64,000 nt of DNA from Mesorhizobium huakuii (GTDB lineage Bacteria > Pseudomonadota > Alphaproteobacteria > Rhizobiales > Rhizobiaceae): positions 5,514,001 through 5,578,000 of the forward strand of contig NZ_CP050296.1 in the NCBI RefSeq assembly GCF_014189455.1, in the 5' to 3' direction. Below, in pieces: positions 31,685 to 40,226 of this stretch (position 1 is its first letter; every line of letters begins with the position of its first letter). Position numbers and translations under genes: made by a program. Below the pieces are notes generated by a model. That model ran no database searches. It saw nothing but the letters and a program-made list of their open reading frames with translations, and had not been told where the DNA came from.

Positions 31685-32985
31685 AAGAGGTTCTCCTCCT
31701 TGAGCTGGATATAGCGCTCGACCAACGCCGGGCCGAGCCGCTGATGGTCGGCCTCGATCACATGCGCGCCAAGCAGCCGCAGCCGCCCGATCACCACTTG
31801 CCGCTCCCGAAGCAGGCCGCCGGCGGTGACTGCGCGGGCCACATCCTCGGGCTTTGTAGGTTGCATGTCGGCCAGCGTCTCCAGTTCGACATCCTTCATC
31901 AGCATGAACAGAACCAGATGCCGCTCGCTCAGCCGGCCGACGGTGCGCAGCATCAGTTCCGCGCTGATCGGGTCGACGAAATCGGTGAAGACGATGACCA
32001 GCGAGCGCCTGTCGAGCTTGGCCGCCAATGTCGTGAGCGCCAGGGTGAAATTGGTCTCTTCGCTGGAATAGTCGATCTCGGCCGCACGCTTCTGGATCAT
32101 CATGAAACTCGCCGAGCCACGCACCGCGCCGCTCGAGACGCGCGGCCTGGCATCGAAGGAGAACAGGCTGACGAGGTCGCCGCCCTTGAGCGCAATGAAG
32201 GCCGACAACAGCGCTGCCGTTACTGCCCGGTCGACTTTCGGCACACCGTCGACCGGCTCGCACATCAGTCGCCCGCTGTCGATCGCCAGCACGATGTTGT
32301 TGTTCTCCTCGACCCTGAACTCGCGCGCCAGAAGCTTGCCGTGGCGCGCGCTGCGCTTCCAGTCGATCATCCGCCGGCCCATGCCTGGCTGATAGTCCTT
32401 CAGCGCCTCGAACTCGCGGCCCTGGCCGGCCCGCCTTTGCGCGTGGCCGTCGGCGAGCGCGGAGCGCTGCAGCAAGGTGATCGCCTCATCGCGCGCGCTG
32501 CTGACGTCGGGCAGTATCGCCACCTTGCGGTCCATCGGCAGGGCGACCTGGTTCCAGATCAGCCCGAATGGGCCGCGCCAGCGCAGCCACAGCCGGTCGA
32601 AACTGGCAATGCCGCGCCTGCGTGCCGTGAATTCGAGGTCGAGCGTGCCGCCGTTCGCCGGCAACGCGCCGCCTGTGCGGGTGACTGGCTCCACACGCTG
32701 ATCGTGCCCGACACGCGCTTGCAACATACGCGCCCGCTGGCCGAGGCTGGCCGCGACATGCACGGTAAAACGCCCGCCGACGCCGACCTGCGGCGGTGCC
32801 GAAAGACTGGCGCTGAGCGAGGCGCGTCCGCGCCCGGCCGCCGCGTCGACCGCTAGGAAGGCGAGCAGAATGCAGATCCACAACAGGCCGAGATACCAGA
32901 AGGAGGGCAGTGCAAGCGCGATCAGGAAGGCGGGGATGGCACCCGCCGCGGCTGCCCAAACTGCTTTGCCGCTTGGGTAGATCAA
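31681..32985 (-). CDS. DUF58 domain-containing protein
   Basis: A 434-aa protein with two N-terminal membrane spans (about 8-50), a beta-rich middle and a DUF58 domain whose signature GREFEALKDYQPGMGRRMIDW (given here by its ends, about 229-249) is followed by a VWA-like Rossmann fold (IVLAIDSGR with a MIDAS-like aspartate). DUF58 proteins are putative partners of MoxR AAA+ ATPases in envelope processes. The start is TTG 32985, overlapping the MoxR stop (TTGA); no ATG or GTG fits. The longer frame to 33771 is an out-of-frame reading of moxR. Confidence 0.85.
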   Translation of the reverse strand: MIYPSGKAVWAAAAGAIPAFLIALALPSFWYLGLLWICILLAFLAVDAAAGRGRASLSASLSAPPQVGVGGRFTVHVAASLGQRARMLQARVGHDQRVEPVTRTGGALPANGGTLDLEFTARRRGIASFDRLWLRWRGPFGLIWNQVALPMDRKVAILPDVSSARDEAITLLQRSALADGHAQRRAGQGREFEALKDYQPGMGRRMIDWKRSARHGKLLAREFRVEENNNIVLAIDSGRLMCEPVDGVPKVDRAVTAALLSAFIALKGGDLVSLFSFDARPRVSSGAVRGSASFMMIQKRAAEIDYSSEETNFTLALTTLAAKLDRRSLVIVFTDFVDPISAELMLRTVGRLSERHLVLFMLMKDVELETLADMQPTKPEDVARAVTAGGLLRERQVVIGRLRLLGAHVIEADHQRLGPALVERYIQLKEENLL

Positions 32986-33938
32986 CGGGGCGCTGCCGTT
33001 TGGTCGACAAGGTCCGAGACGATCTGCTCCACCAGCCGCCCATCGATCTGCGCCGCCGGCGACAGGATGACGCGATGGCGCAGTGCCGGCACCGCCAGCG
33101 CCTTGACGTCGTCGGGGATGACATAGGCACGGCCGTCGAGCGCTGCCCTGGCACGGGCGGCACGCGCCAGCATGGCACCGGCGCGAGGGCTGGCGCCAAC
33201 CTCCAGATCCGGGCTTTCGCGCGTGCCGCGCACAAGGGCCGCGATGTAGCCAACGACATCGTCGACCAGCGTGACATCGCCGACGGTGGCAAGTGCGGCC
33301 TCCAGCGTCTTGCGGTCGGTCTGCGCTTTGATGCCGTATTGCTTGATATCGTGCGAGGCGGAACCGCCGCCGTGATGCACGATGATGGCACGTTCCTCCT
33401 GCGCATCGGGATAGCTTACCCGGTGCTTGAACAGGAAACGGTCGAGCTGGGCTTCGGGCAGGGGATAGACGCCCTGATGCTCGATTGGGTTCTGCGTCGC
33501 CACCACCATGAAGTTCTGGCTGAGCGCATGCGTGGTGCCGTCGAAGGTGACGGCATGTTCCTGCATGGCTTCCAAGAGCGCCGCCTGCGTCTTCGGCGGC
33601 GTGCGGTTGATTTCGTCGGCAAGCAAGAGATCGCAGAAGATCGGCCCGCGCGTCAGCGTGAACTGCCCGCTCTGGAAATTGTAGATATTGGAGCCGACGA
33701 TATCGCCAGGCATCAGGTCGGGCGTGAACTGGATGCGGCCATAGGCAACGCCGAGTGCTTGTGCGAAGCATCGCGCGGTCATGGTCTTGGCGGTTCCCGG
33801 CGGGCCTTCCAGCAAAATGTGTCCGCCGGCGAACAATGCCGTCAGCATCAGATCGACCGTGTCGTGCTGCCCGGTGATCGCTTTCGCCACTTCTTCCCTG
33901 ATCGCGGTCGCCAGGGCCTTCACATCATCGACGTTCAC
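32982..33938 (-). CDS. MoxR family AAA+ ATPase
   Basis: This 318-aa chaperone-like ATPase shows Walker A EGPPGTAKT (about 45-53), Walker B LLLADEINRTPPKTQ (about 102-116), sensor 1 VATQNPIEHQG and an arginine finger region near QLDRFLFK. MoxR proteins are thought to insert cofactors or activate VWA/DUF58 partners, which here are encoded next door. GTG 33938 is chosen because AAGGAGG stands five to six bases upstream; the ATG at 33962 is a weaker option. It overlaps the end of the DUF4350 gene by 14 bp. Confidence 0.9.
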   Translation of the reverse strand: MNVDDVKALATAIREEVAKAITGQHDTVDLMLTALFAGGHILLEGPPGTAKTMTARCFAQALGVAYGRIQFTPDLMPGDIVGSNIYNFQSGQFTLTRGPIFCDLLLADEINRTPPKTQAALLEAMQEHAVTFDGTTHALSQNFMVVATQNPIEHQGVYPLPEAQLDRFLFKHRVSYPDAQEERAIIVHHGGGSASHDIKQYGIKAQTDRKTLEAALATVGDVTLVDDVVGYIAALVRGTRESPDLEVGASPRAGAMLARAARARAALDGRAYVIPDDVKALAVPALRHRVILSPAAQIDGRLVEQIVSDLVDQTAAPR

Positions 33939-35139
33939 CGAGCCTCCTTGTCGTCCAGTCATGCAGCGCCTGCGCTGCTTCATGCATTTGAGCCAGGGTC
34001 CTGGCTTCGTTCGCGGTCTTGAAGCGGCGGCTGAAACCCTGAATTTCGCCGCGGTCGCGGGAATCGAGCCAGCGGTCGAGCGCTTCGCCAGGCAAGCCTT
34101 GCGGCGCGCCGAGCAATGCGCCGGCACGCGCACGCATCAGCGCCGCATAACGGTCGCCGAGCTCCTCGATCCGCCCGGCGCGCTTCAAGAGCATCGCTGT
34201 GGTATCGACCAGCGCCTGTTTGCCGAAGGCAATCGCCCGGGCCTCGGTGCGCGGCGGTCCGAACCGGCCGAGCCCATGCAGGAAGGCAAGCGCGGCGGCC
34301 GCCAGCACCGACAGCGTCAGCGCCAGGAAGGGCGGCTCGACCAGGAGTTTCGCCAGATCGTATTTCTGCCCGATGCCATGCAGTGTCAGGTCGAACATCA
34401 CCGCGCCCTTGCCCGGCTCCAGCATGGCGATCATGTCGAGTGCCGCCGCCGCCTTTTGCGGATCGTTCAGCGCCGCATTGTTGATGAGATCCGGGTCGGT
34501 CAGGATGTAGAACGGCTCTTTGTCGAGCTCGGTGAGAACGGCTTTTCCCGTACCCGCAGCGATCAAGGGGTGATCGTCGGCCACCCACTGCAACTCGTCG
34601 GGCACGGCGACCGTGCGGCCTTCGACATCAAGTTGTTTTATGGTGCTGTTGCCTTCACCGAGCTTTGCCTTGGTGATGCGGCCGAGCCAGTCGTTGACGA
34701 CCGTATCGGGCAACCGCGCGAGCTTCATTTCCCACCCTTCGTGCGCCTGCTGCGGCAAGGTGATCCATTTGGGCAACACGAACAACGTGGCCTTGCCCGA
34801 GCGAAGCTTGATGATTCTTGCCAACGCAGCCGGATCGCTGTTCGGCGCGATGGTAACGATCAGCAGGAAACGCGATGCCAAGCCGGAACTTAGAGCCTCC
34901 TCGCTGCGGGCCATGGGCGCCGACTGCCCATTGGCAAGTTTCAGCCATTCCACAAGGCCCGCATAACCGGTGCCGCCCTTGGAGAGCGGCGTGGCGCCGC
35001 CTTCCGGCTGGCGGAAGTCCGGCGCGTAGGTCGACAGCAGGAAAAAGCCCGCCGCCGCGAGCAGGCTGGCAAAAATGCCCCAGAACAGTGTCCTGCGGTT
35101 GAAGGGTTCCTGCGCTGCCTCCGCCGCCGGCGCGCTCAT
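33925..35139 (-). CDS. DUF4350 domain-containing membrane protein
   Basis: The 404-aa product has an N-terminal membrane span (about 19-40), a long extracytoplasmic region and a second span near residues 268-290 (FLALTLSVLAAAALAFLHGLG), then a helical cytoplasmic tail. The first part matches the DUF4350 type seen between DUF4129 and MoxR genes (DFRQPEGGATPLSKGGTGYA). Function unknown; a role in an envelope complex powered by MoxR is inferred from the operon. Its ATG overlaps the DUF4129 stop (ATGA). Confidence 0.8.
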   Translation of the reverse strand: MSAPAAEAAQEPFNRRTLFWGIFASLLAAAGFFLLSTYAPDFRQPEGGATPLSKGGTGYAGLVEWLKLANGQSAPMARSEEALSSGLASRFLLIVTIAPNSDPAALARIIKLRSGKATLFVLPKWITLPQQAHEGWEMKLARLPDTVVNDWLGRITKAKLGEGNSTIKQLDVEGRTVAVPDELQWVADDHPLIAAGTGKAVLTELDKEPFYILTDPDLINNAALNDPQKAAAALDMIAMLEPGKGAVMFDLTLHGIGQKYDLAKLLVEPPFLALTLSVLAAAALAFLHGLGRFGPPRTEARAIAFGKQALVDTTAMLLKRAGRIEELGDRYAALMRARAGALLGAPQGLPGEALDRWLDSRDRGEIQGFSRRFKTANEARTLAQMHEAAQALHDWTTRRLGERR

Positions 35140-35807
35140 GCCCAGGCGTCCCGGAAGGCGAAGCGTTCATAGGCGCCGCGCGCCTGCTGCCAGCCCTCGG
35201 CGCCGACCGGCCGGCGGGCAAACAGGGCGGCCTCGACGATGCGTGCGATCTCGCTGAATGCCTGGCGCGCCCGCGACGGTAGCGATGGGGCCGTGGCGAT
35301 GTCGCGGGACGTCAGCGACGGACGCAGGAAGTCGGGCAGCCGTCCCGCAATGTCGGCAACGCTGCGGCGAAGCAGAAGATGCACCGCCTCGTCATAGTCG
35401 CCGCGCGCGGCGAGCGCGTCGGCCTCGGACAGCAGGATCTGCGCCGCCGCGGCGTCCGGGCGCCACGCCTCTTCAGCCTCGGTTTCCTTGCGCGCGCGTC
35501 GCCACGGCAGCCGCCACGCCACCCCCTTCGCTTCGAGGGCGACGAGAAGCACGATGACCGCGATGCCGATGATCACCGCGCCCCAGAACAGATAGATCAT
35601 GTAAGGGCCGATCTTCGCCAATGCGTCCAGGAAAGGCCTCAGCCATGCCGGCGGCATGGGCTGCACCAGCGTCGGCAGGCCAAACTGGATCGAATCGTCC
35701 GCAAGCAGCTGCTTGTGCACCTTGGCCAGCCATTCGGCGTCTACCGGCTGTGCAACTCTCACCCGCTCGCTCCCCTGCAACCTGCGGTTCGGCCTCGACA
35801 CTGGCAA
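35136..35807 (-). CDS. DUF4129 domain-containing membrane protein
   Basis: A 223-aa protein with one central membrane span (about 67-92) and a C-terminal cytoplasmic DUF4129 domain, recognisable by HLLLRRSVADIAGRLPDFL and the closing YERFAFRDAW. It is the first gene of the six-gene operon. The true start is uncertain: ATG 35807 has no clear ribosome binding site, whereas GTG 35762 is preceded by GGGGAG and would give 208 aa. Function unknown. Confidence 0.78.
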   Translation of the reverse strand: MPVSRPNRRLQGSERVRVAQPVDAEWLAKVHKQLLADDSIQFGLPTLVQPMPPAWLRPFLDALAKIGPYMIYLFWGAVIIGIAVIVLLVALEAKGVAWRLPWRRARKETEAEEAWRPDAAAAQILLSEADALAARGDYDEAVHLLLRRSVADIAGRLPDFLRPSLTSRDIATAPSLPSRARQAFSEIARIVEAALFARRPVGAEGWQQARGAYERFAFRDAWA

Positions 35808-35910
35808 TACGCCTGCACAATTGCAAGTCCACTGGACGAAGCCTTCTAATCTTGGCAGATTTACTTTCTATGGCGGCCGTTTGGATGCGGCGGTGACCGG
35901 GGGAAACACC

Positions 35911-36693
35911 ATGACCACTGCGACACTGGGACAACCCAGCCGGTTCGAGATCGGCAGGGTGTTCAACAACACCTTTGCCGTCATCGGCCGCAACGTCGGG
36001 CTTTGCCTTGGCCTTGCCGCGCTGTTCGCGGGCGTGCCGACGCTGCTTGTCAGAATGTGGACCCAGCCGCAGATCGACGCGATGTTGCATGGCGATCCAG
36101 CCGCGATGGCGGATCCGCACGCGATGTTTCGCAATTCCTACCTCAGCCTTGTCGCCGGGCTGGTTTCCTTCGTTCTCACGCTGCTGCTTCAGTCATCGCT
36201 GGTCCGGGCGACCATCGAGGACTTGAACGGCAGGCGGCCGTCCTTCGGCGATTGCATTCAGATTGCGGTCCGCTTCCTGCTGCCGACGCTGGCGATTGGC
36301 TTCCTCGTCGCCCTTGGCGCCGGCCTTGCCATGCTGGCCCTGATCGTGCCCGGCATCATCTTGTGGCTCGGATGGTCGATGTCGGTGCCGGTCCTGATCC
36401 AGGAGCGGCGGGGCGTATTCGGTTCGATGTCGCGCAGCCGCGCCCTGACAAAGGGCAACCGCTGGTCGCTGTTTGGCCTGTTTCTCATACTGATGATCAT
36501 CGCGATGGTCATCCAGTGGGGGATATTGCTGGTTTTCGTCCTGTTTGGCGGGATTCTGGCTCAGCTGGGCGCCGCCCTGGTGCAGACCGTGGTCTCCATG
36601 GTGCTGTCGATCGCCGCCGCGGTCAGCTATGTCGAACTGCGCCAGGTCAAGGAAGGCGCAAGCATCGACGAACTGGCGAAGATATTCTCGTAG
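35911..36693 (+). CDS. Polytopic membrane protein, glycerophosphodiesterase-membrane-domain-like
   Basis: This 260-aa protein has five to six hydrophobic segments and the general layout of the YciC/GlpQ-membrane-domain-like proteins (a MSVPVLIQERRGVFGSMSRS loop followed by LTKGNRWSLFGLFLIL, typical of that group). It is divergent from the DUF4129 operon and may share its control region. No catalytic motif is visible. ATG 35911 follows a weak GGGGGAAACACC. The function is unknown. Confidence 0.7.
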   Translation: MTTATLGQPSRFEIGRVFNNTFAVIGRNVGLCLGLAALFAGVPTLLVRMWTQPQIDAMLHGDPAAMADPHAMFRNSYLSLVAGLVSFVLTLLLQSSLVRATIEDLNGRRPSFGDCIQIAVRFLLPTLAIGFLVALGAGLAMLALIVPGIILWLGWSMSVPVLIQERRGVFGSMSRSRALTKGNRWSLFGLFLILMIIAMVIQWGILLVFVLFGGILAQLGAALVQTVVSMVLSIAAAVSYVELRQVKEGASIDELAKIFS

Positions 36694-36734
36694 CGGATGG
36701 CGCCATTCGCCCGAGAGGCGATAGCCCACGCTCT

Positions 36735-36753
36735 GCACAGGCATGACGAACTG
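36735..36753. repeat. 19-bp direct repeat, copy 1
   Basis: GCACAGGCATGACGAACTG occurs here and again, identical and in the same orientation, at 37378-37396. The two copies bracket about 640 bp that holds only the 68-aa ORF and the 3' end of the TPR gene. Confidence 0.7.
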
Positions 36754-36975
36754 GATCAGGGGCGACGAGGCTTGAGGGTTTGAGGATAGACCAAGTCCGA
36801 CGCCAATTTGCGGCAGCTTCATCAAAATGGATGGCGACTCTCGTTCGCGCCTGTGGTGGCATCCAGCCCAGGTGGAGTGCGGCCCCCGGAGCAACAGGTG
36901 GTTCTATCCTTCCGGTGAGTGGCCCAACTCCCTCATTGAGCGGGCCTATTTATAGGCCGACCGAGGAGAGTCGAT

Positions 36976-37182
36976 ATGCAAGACCCCGCCGAGCGGAACA
37001 AAAGACCGCCTCGTGCCCAACCAGCCGAAGATGAGCGCCTGGCGCGGCTCGAGAAAACAGCCAGGCTCAAGCGGCTTCGGTGTTACGCATCCTGGCTTGC
37101 GCCTGACGCATGCGCCCAATTTCATGATGAGATCGACTGCTCTGCGTTAATTGAGGAAAGCCGTCCATTGAGCCTGGCATGA
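36976..37182 (+). CDS. Small hypothetical protein (68 aa)
   Basis: A short ORF starting MQDPAERNKRPPR with a good GAGGAGAG about 8 bases before ATG 36976. The protein is charged and soluble, with Lys/Arg-rich segments (LARLEKTARLKRLR) and two cysteines. I do not recognise it. It lies between the two 19-bp direct repeats in a region otherwise without genes (36694-37344). The ribosome binding site is the main support; it could be a chance ORF. Confidence 0.45.
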   Translation: MQDPAERNKRPPRAQPAEDERLARLEKTARLKRLRCYASWLAPDACAQFHDEIDCSALIEESRPLSLA

Positions 37183-37344
37183 TCGGCTGATGCCGTTTCC
37201 TTCGCCTGATCGAGAAATGCGTGCAGGCTGCGCACTTCAGCGATCAAGCGAGGACTGCCCACACTGCGGCCATAAAATCCTGACGGCTCGGGCATCCATC
37301 TCCTGAAGGTCGGGTTCGGATAGAAACATCCTCAGATCGGAATC

Positions 37345-39033
37345 TCAATGACAGCAGCCGCGCTGCACGCTCGTCCGGCACAGGCATGACGAACTGATCG
37401 CCACATCCGCCTTGGCCAGCGCTGTGGCGAGCTTGGCCTGCAGCACCGGCAGCTCTTCGCTCTCGCCGCGCCGCCTCAAACATTCCACCAGCCCGTGCAG
37501 CGCCCAGACATTGTCCGGATGCTGGGCGCAGCGCTGCACCTTGCCGCTGAGGCCGAGATCGTCGCGATAGACCTGCTCGGCTTCCTCGGCATGGCCCTGG
37601 TCGAGAAGCAGCGCGGCCAGCGCATGGCGGGGAGGGTGCATCCACGCCCATGGCTCGGTGTAGGAGAGGTTGTCGTCCAGTTCGACCGCTTGCCGCAAAT
37701 GGGCGTAGGCCTCCTCATGCCGGCCCTGGTGGTAGGCAAGCTCGCCGTCGAGCAAGGCGGCACCGACGGCAAGCGAAGCGCGGGTCGGATTGCTGAGGAA
37801 ACGCCTCTCGGCCGGAATGTTCGCCACATGCCGATGGAACCGCTCACGCGCGCGCTCGGCTTCAGCGAATTGCCGCAGCGTCGCATGCGCGACGCCTTTG
37901 GCGTAGTGCTGCATGGCTGCCGTCAGCACATAGAGGCCAGGCTCGTCGACCGCCGGTTCGTCGATGATCTCGTGCCAGCGGCCGAAGCGTACCTGCACAT
38001 GCGATTTCATCGCATGATAGCCTTCCACTGTTTGCGTGAGCTTAGGCCGGTCCTGGATGGCGACCACGTCGCGCGTGACCAGGCTGCGCACCTTATCGGC
38101 GGCCCATAGCGCCGGCCGATACTGGCCAAGGAACATGCAGGTGAACATCATCAGATGCAGGTCGTGGCAGCAGCCGAGCAGGTAATAGGTCGGCTCATCG
38201 GCATAGGCGAGATAGAGGTCATTGGCGCGGACCGCCTTTTCGCTGGCGATCTTCGCCTTCTCATAGTCGCCACACAGCACGTGGATATGCCCCGGCATAT
38301 GGTTCATGTGCCCGGCATCGGGGCACATTTCGCCAAGCCGATCGGCCGAGCGCAAGCCGCGTTCCGGCATGGTGGACATTTCCAGCAAATGGATGTGCAG
38401 ATGCAGGATCGCTGGATGTTGTGCGGCACCGGCCTCGTCGGCGAGCCGGATCGACCGTTCGCAGACGTCCAGAGCTTCGAGCACGTCCGAATTCGGCGCC
38501 GGCGCGCCGGTCTTGAGGTTCCACAGTCGCCGCACCGTGCGCATCATTAGCGCCTCGACCAGCAGCGCCATCACATCATGGTCGTCGGGAAAATCCTGGT
38601 ACACCTGCCGCATCGCGGCGGCATAGGCATCATCCCACTGCTCGAATTCCTGCGGGCTCACTCTGTGCGGTTTCTGGAAACGGTGGGCCAGCGCCTCGAT
38701 CAATTGGCGTTCGACATCGCTGGCGCCAGCCGCATTGGCCCGTGCCAGCTGGACATGCTCGAAGCAGCGCTTGGTCGCGCTGTTGGCCTCGGCCTCGCCA
38801 TGTTCCTTCCAGGTCAGGTTATAGAAAGGCCCGGCGGCATAGGCGATGCCCCAATGCACGAAAGCGCAGCCGGGATCCGTCTCCAGCGCCTTCTCGAAGC
38901 ACTTGATGCCTTCCTCATGGTTGAAGCCGTAGCACCAGTTGAGCCCGATATCGAACCAGCGCTGGGTCTCAGTGGAGCGCGTGGAGATGGGGCGGCGATA
39001 GGTGCCGAGATTGAAGCGGTCCATGTCTTCCAT
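37345..39033 (-). CDS. TPR repeat-containing protein
   Basis: A 562-aa cytoplasmic protein built from helical tetratricopeptide-like repeats (clear ones at about 30-65, with GFNHEEGIKCFEKALETDP, and at 395-520). No enzymatic motif is evident. It belongs to a family found across proteobacteria and annotated only as TPR protein. The histidine-rich middle (HLHIHLLEMS, HMNHMPGHIHVL) could bind metal; that is inference. The ATGs at 39033 and 39024 are both possible starts. The last 17 codons overlap a 19-bp repeat. A decayed fragment of a second copy lies at about 39845-40035. Confidence 0.8.
   Translation of the reverse strand: MEDMDRFNLGTYRRPISTRSTETQRWFDIGLNWCYGFNHEEGIKCFEKALETDPGCAFVHWGIAYAAGPFYNLTWKEHGEAEANSATKRCFEHVQLARANAAGASDVERQLIEALAHRFQKPHRVSPQEFEQWDDAYAAAMRQVYQDFPDDHDVMALLVEALMMRTVRRLWNLKTGAPAPNSDVLEALDVCERSIRLADEAGAAQHPAILHLHIHLLEMSTMPERGLRSADRLGEMCPDAGHMNHMPGHIHVLCGDYEKAKIASEKAVRANDLYLAYADEPTYYLLGCCHDLHLMMFTCMFLGQYRPALWAADKVRSLVTRDVVAIQDRPKLTQTVEGYHAMKSHVQVRFGRWHEIIDEPAVDEPGLYVLTAAMQHYAKGVAHATLRQFAEAERARERFHRHVANIPAERRFLSNPTRASLAVGAALLDGELAYHQGRHEEAYAHLRQAVELDDNLSYTEPWAWMHPPRHALAALLLDQGHAEEAEQVYRDDLGLSGKVQRCAQHPDNVWALHGLVECLRRRGESEELPVLQAKLATALAKADVAISSSCLCRTSVQRGCCH
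37378..37396. repeat. 19-bp direct repeat, copy 2
   Basis: Identical to 36735-36753 (GCACAGGCATGACGAACTG). This copy lies inside the 3' end of the TPR gene. Confidence 0.7.
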
Positions 39034-39150
39034 TCAAAGTCTTGTCGGCCGCGAGCCAAGCCGTGGTCAGATTCCCTAGCCATGGAATGTGTGCCGAAAT
39101 CTGGAGGCATGGCAAACGTCTTGAGTGGCACCGCCGGCGCACCAGCCGCC

Positions 39151-39771
39151 TTAGTTGGTCCCATCGTTTTGCCAGCCGGCTAGCTCTGGCAGGTCGTCAA
39201 GCCAACTTTTCTCGCTCATCAAAGCATCGCTGGCCTGCGGTGCAGCCTCCGTGGAGTTTTGAATGAGCCAGTCCATCCACTTCCGATAAGCAGCCGGATC
39301 CATCTGGGGCGGCAGTACCTTGGCCTTGAGCAGCATCCGCTTGCGGAAACTGGTCTGCCGGCGGAGTTTGGTCGTCGTGAACTTGATGACCTTGCCTTGG
39401 TAGTCAACCGTCCAGCGGTCGCCGCCAAGACTGACAAGGCCGTCGATGGCGAAACCGGCATCGACCGGTCTATCCCGCCAGGGAAGCTCGATGGCATTCC
39501 GCCTCAGATCGAGAGCCCATCGCCTGTAGTCGGCCCCGAGGCGCTGCGGCGGCAGCACACCGGCCTGTTCGAGCATCTTCCTGCGGAAGGTCGGCTGCTT
39601 CTTCAGCTGACCGCTTGTGAACTCGACGCGATGCCCACGAAACTCGACATGCCACCGGATCCTTCCGTTGCCGACATACTTCACCAGCCTGTCGATGACG
39701 AATTCGCCATCGGAGAGTGTCACGCAGCCTTGGCTGATGCTTTCGAGAATGAACTGGCTATCGGTGACCAT
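39151..39771 (-). CDS. Unrecognised protein with two tandem copies of one domain
   Basis: A 206-aa soluble protein made of two diverged copies of a domain of about 60 residues, at about 24-85 and 107-165. Shared positions include F-I-D-x-L-V, R-W-x-V, a V/I-x-F-T motif, L-+-+-Q-x-x-F-R, M-L-x-x-A-x-V-L-P-P-Q and Y-R-x-W. The pattern FT-L-FR-VLPP recalls a small C-terminal domain I associate with phage and integrative-element primase/helicase proteins, but this is from memory and weak. ATG 39771 overlaps an upstream TAA (TAATG) and follows GAGG, suggesting it was once the second gene of an operon whose first gene was lost. Confidence 0.6.
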   Translation of the reverse strand: MVTDSQFILESISQGCVTLSDGEFVIDRLVKYVGNGRIRWHVEFRGHRVEFTSGQLKKQPTFRRKMLEQAGVLPPQRLGADYRRWALDLRRNAIELPWRDRPVDAGFAIDGLVSLGGDRWTVDYQGKVIKFTTTKLRRQTSFRKRMLLKAKVLPPQMDPAAYRKWMDWLIQNSTEAAPQASDALMSEKSWLDDLPELAGWQNDGTN

Positions 39772-39844
39772 TACGCGGCCTCGTACAGGAAACTTGTGCG
39801 GAGCTTAGCCAGTGGAGCGCACCAGTGGCCACGAATCTTTCTCG

Positions 39845-40035
39845 GCCGCGCAGTCGTCATCCCCTGTTCGAATTTCGACGGGCTCACCCGATACTGCTTC
39901 TGGAAGCGAGAGCCTAGTGCCTCGATCAACCGCCGTTCGATCTGGTCGGCGCCAGCCGCATTGGCGCGCACCAACTCGACCTGCTCGAAGCAACGCTCCT
40001 TCGTTCGTGTCCTGGAACGTGATGTAGTTCGGCGG
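39845..40035 (-). pseudogene. Remnant of a second TPR protein gene
   Basis: The minus strand encodes pieces clearly related to residues 75-140 of the neighbouring 562-aa TPR protein: YITFQ for YNLTW, RCFEQVELVRANAAGADQIE for RCFEHVQLARANAAGASDVE, and IEALGSRFQKQYRVSPSKFE for IEALAHRFQKPHRVSPQEFE. The pieces lie in different frames and stop abruptly after FEQ-DD-CAAE. No start or remaining domains are present. It is a truncated, frameshifted fragment left by duplication and deletion, and it joins directly to sequence upstream of the two-domain ORF. Confidence 0.8.
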
Positions 40036-40043
40036 TAGCAAGG

Positions 40044-40069
40044 TCGCTCGCGAGCGCTGTAGCGAGCGA
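40044..40069. terminator. GC hairpin upstream of the DpnI-like gene
   Basis: TCGCTCGC and GCGAGCGA form a perfect 8-bp stem around a 10-base loop, at the boundary between the TPR remnant and the AT-rich leader of the DpnI-like gene. No T run follows. It may insulate the restriction gene or simply be a repeat scar. Confidence 0.35.
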
Positions 40070-40226
40070 GCAGCTGGATTTATCAACAAAATTGACTGCT
40101 TGTTATCTGTGAGCGACTCGACAAATCTCATATATCATCCATGGAGATAGGCTAAAACGGGCTGCGCTGCCAAGAAATTCTTGATCGTCAATTGCGGAAC
40201 TGTAAGCTCTAGGCGCTCGTTAAAAG

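Noticed and set aside
31681..33771. Single 696-aa protein upstream-extended from DUF58
   Set aside because: The N-terminal 260 residues are an out-of-frame reading of the moxR gene. The TTG at 32985 overlapping the moxR stop explains the real start.
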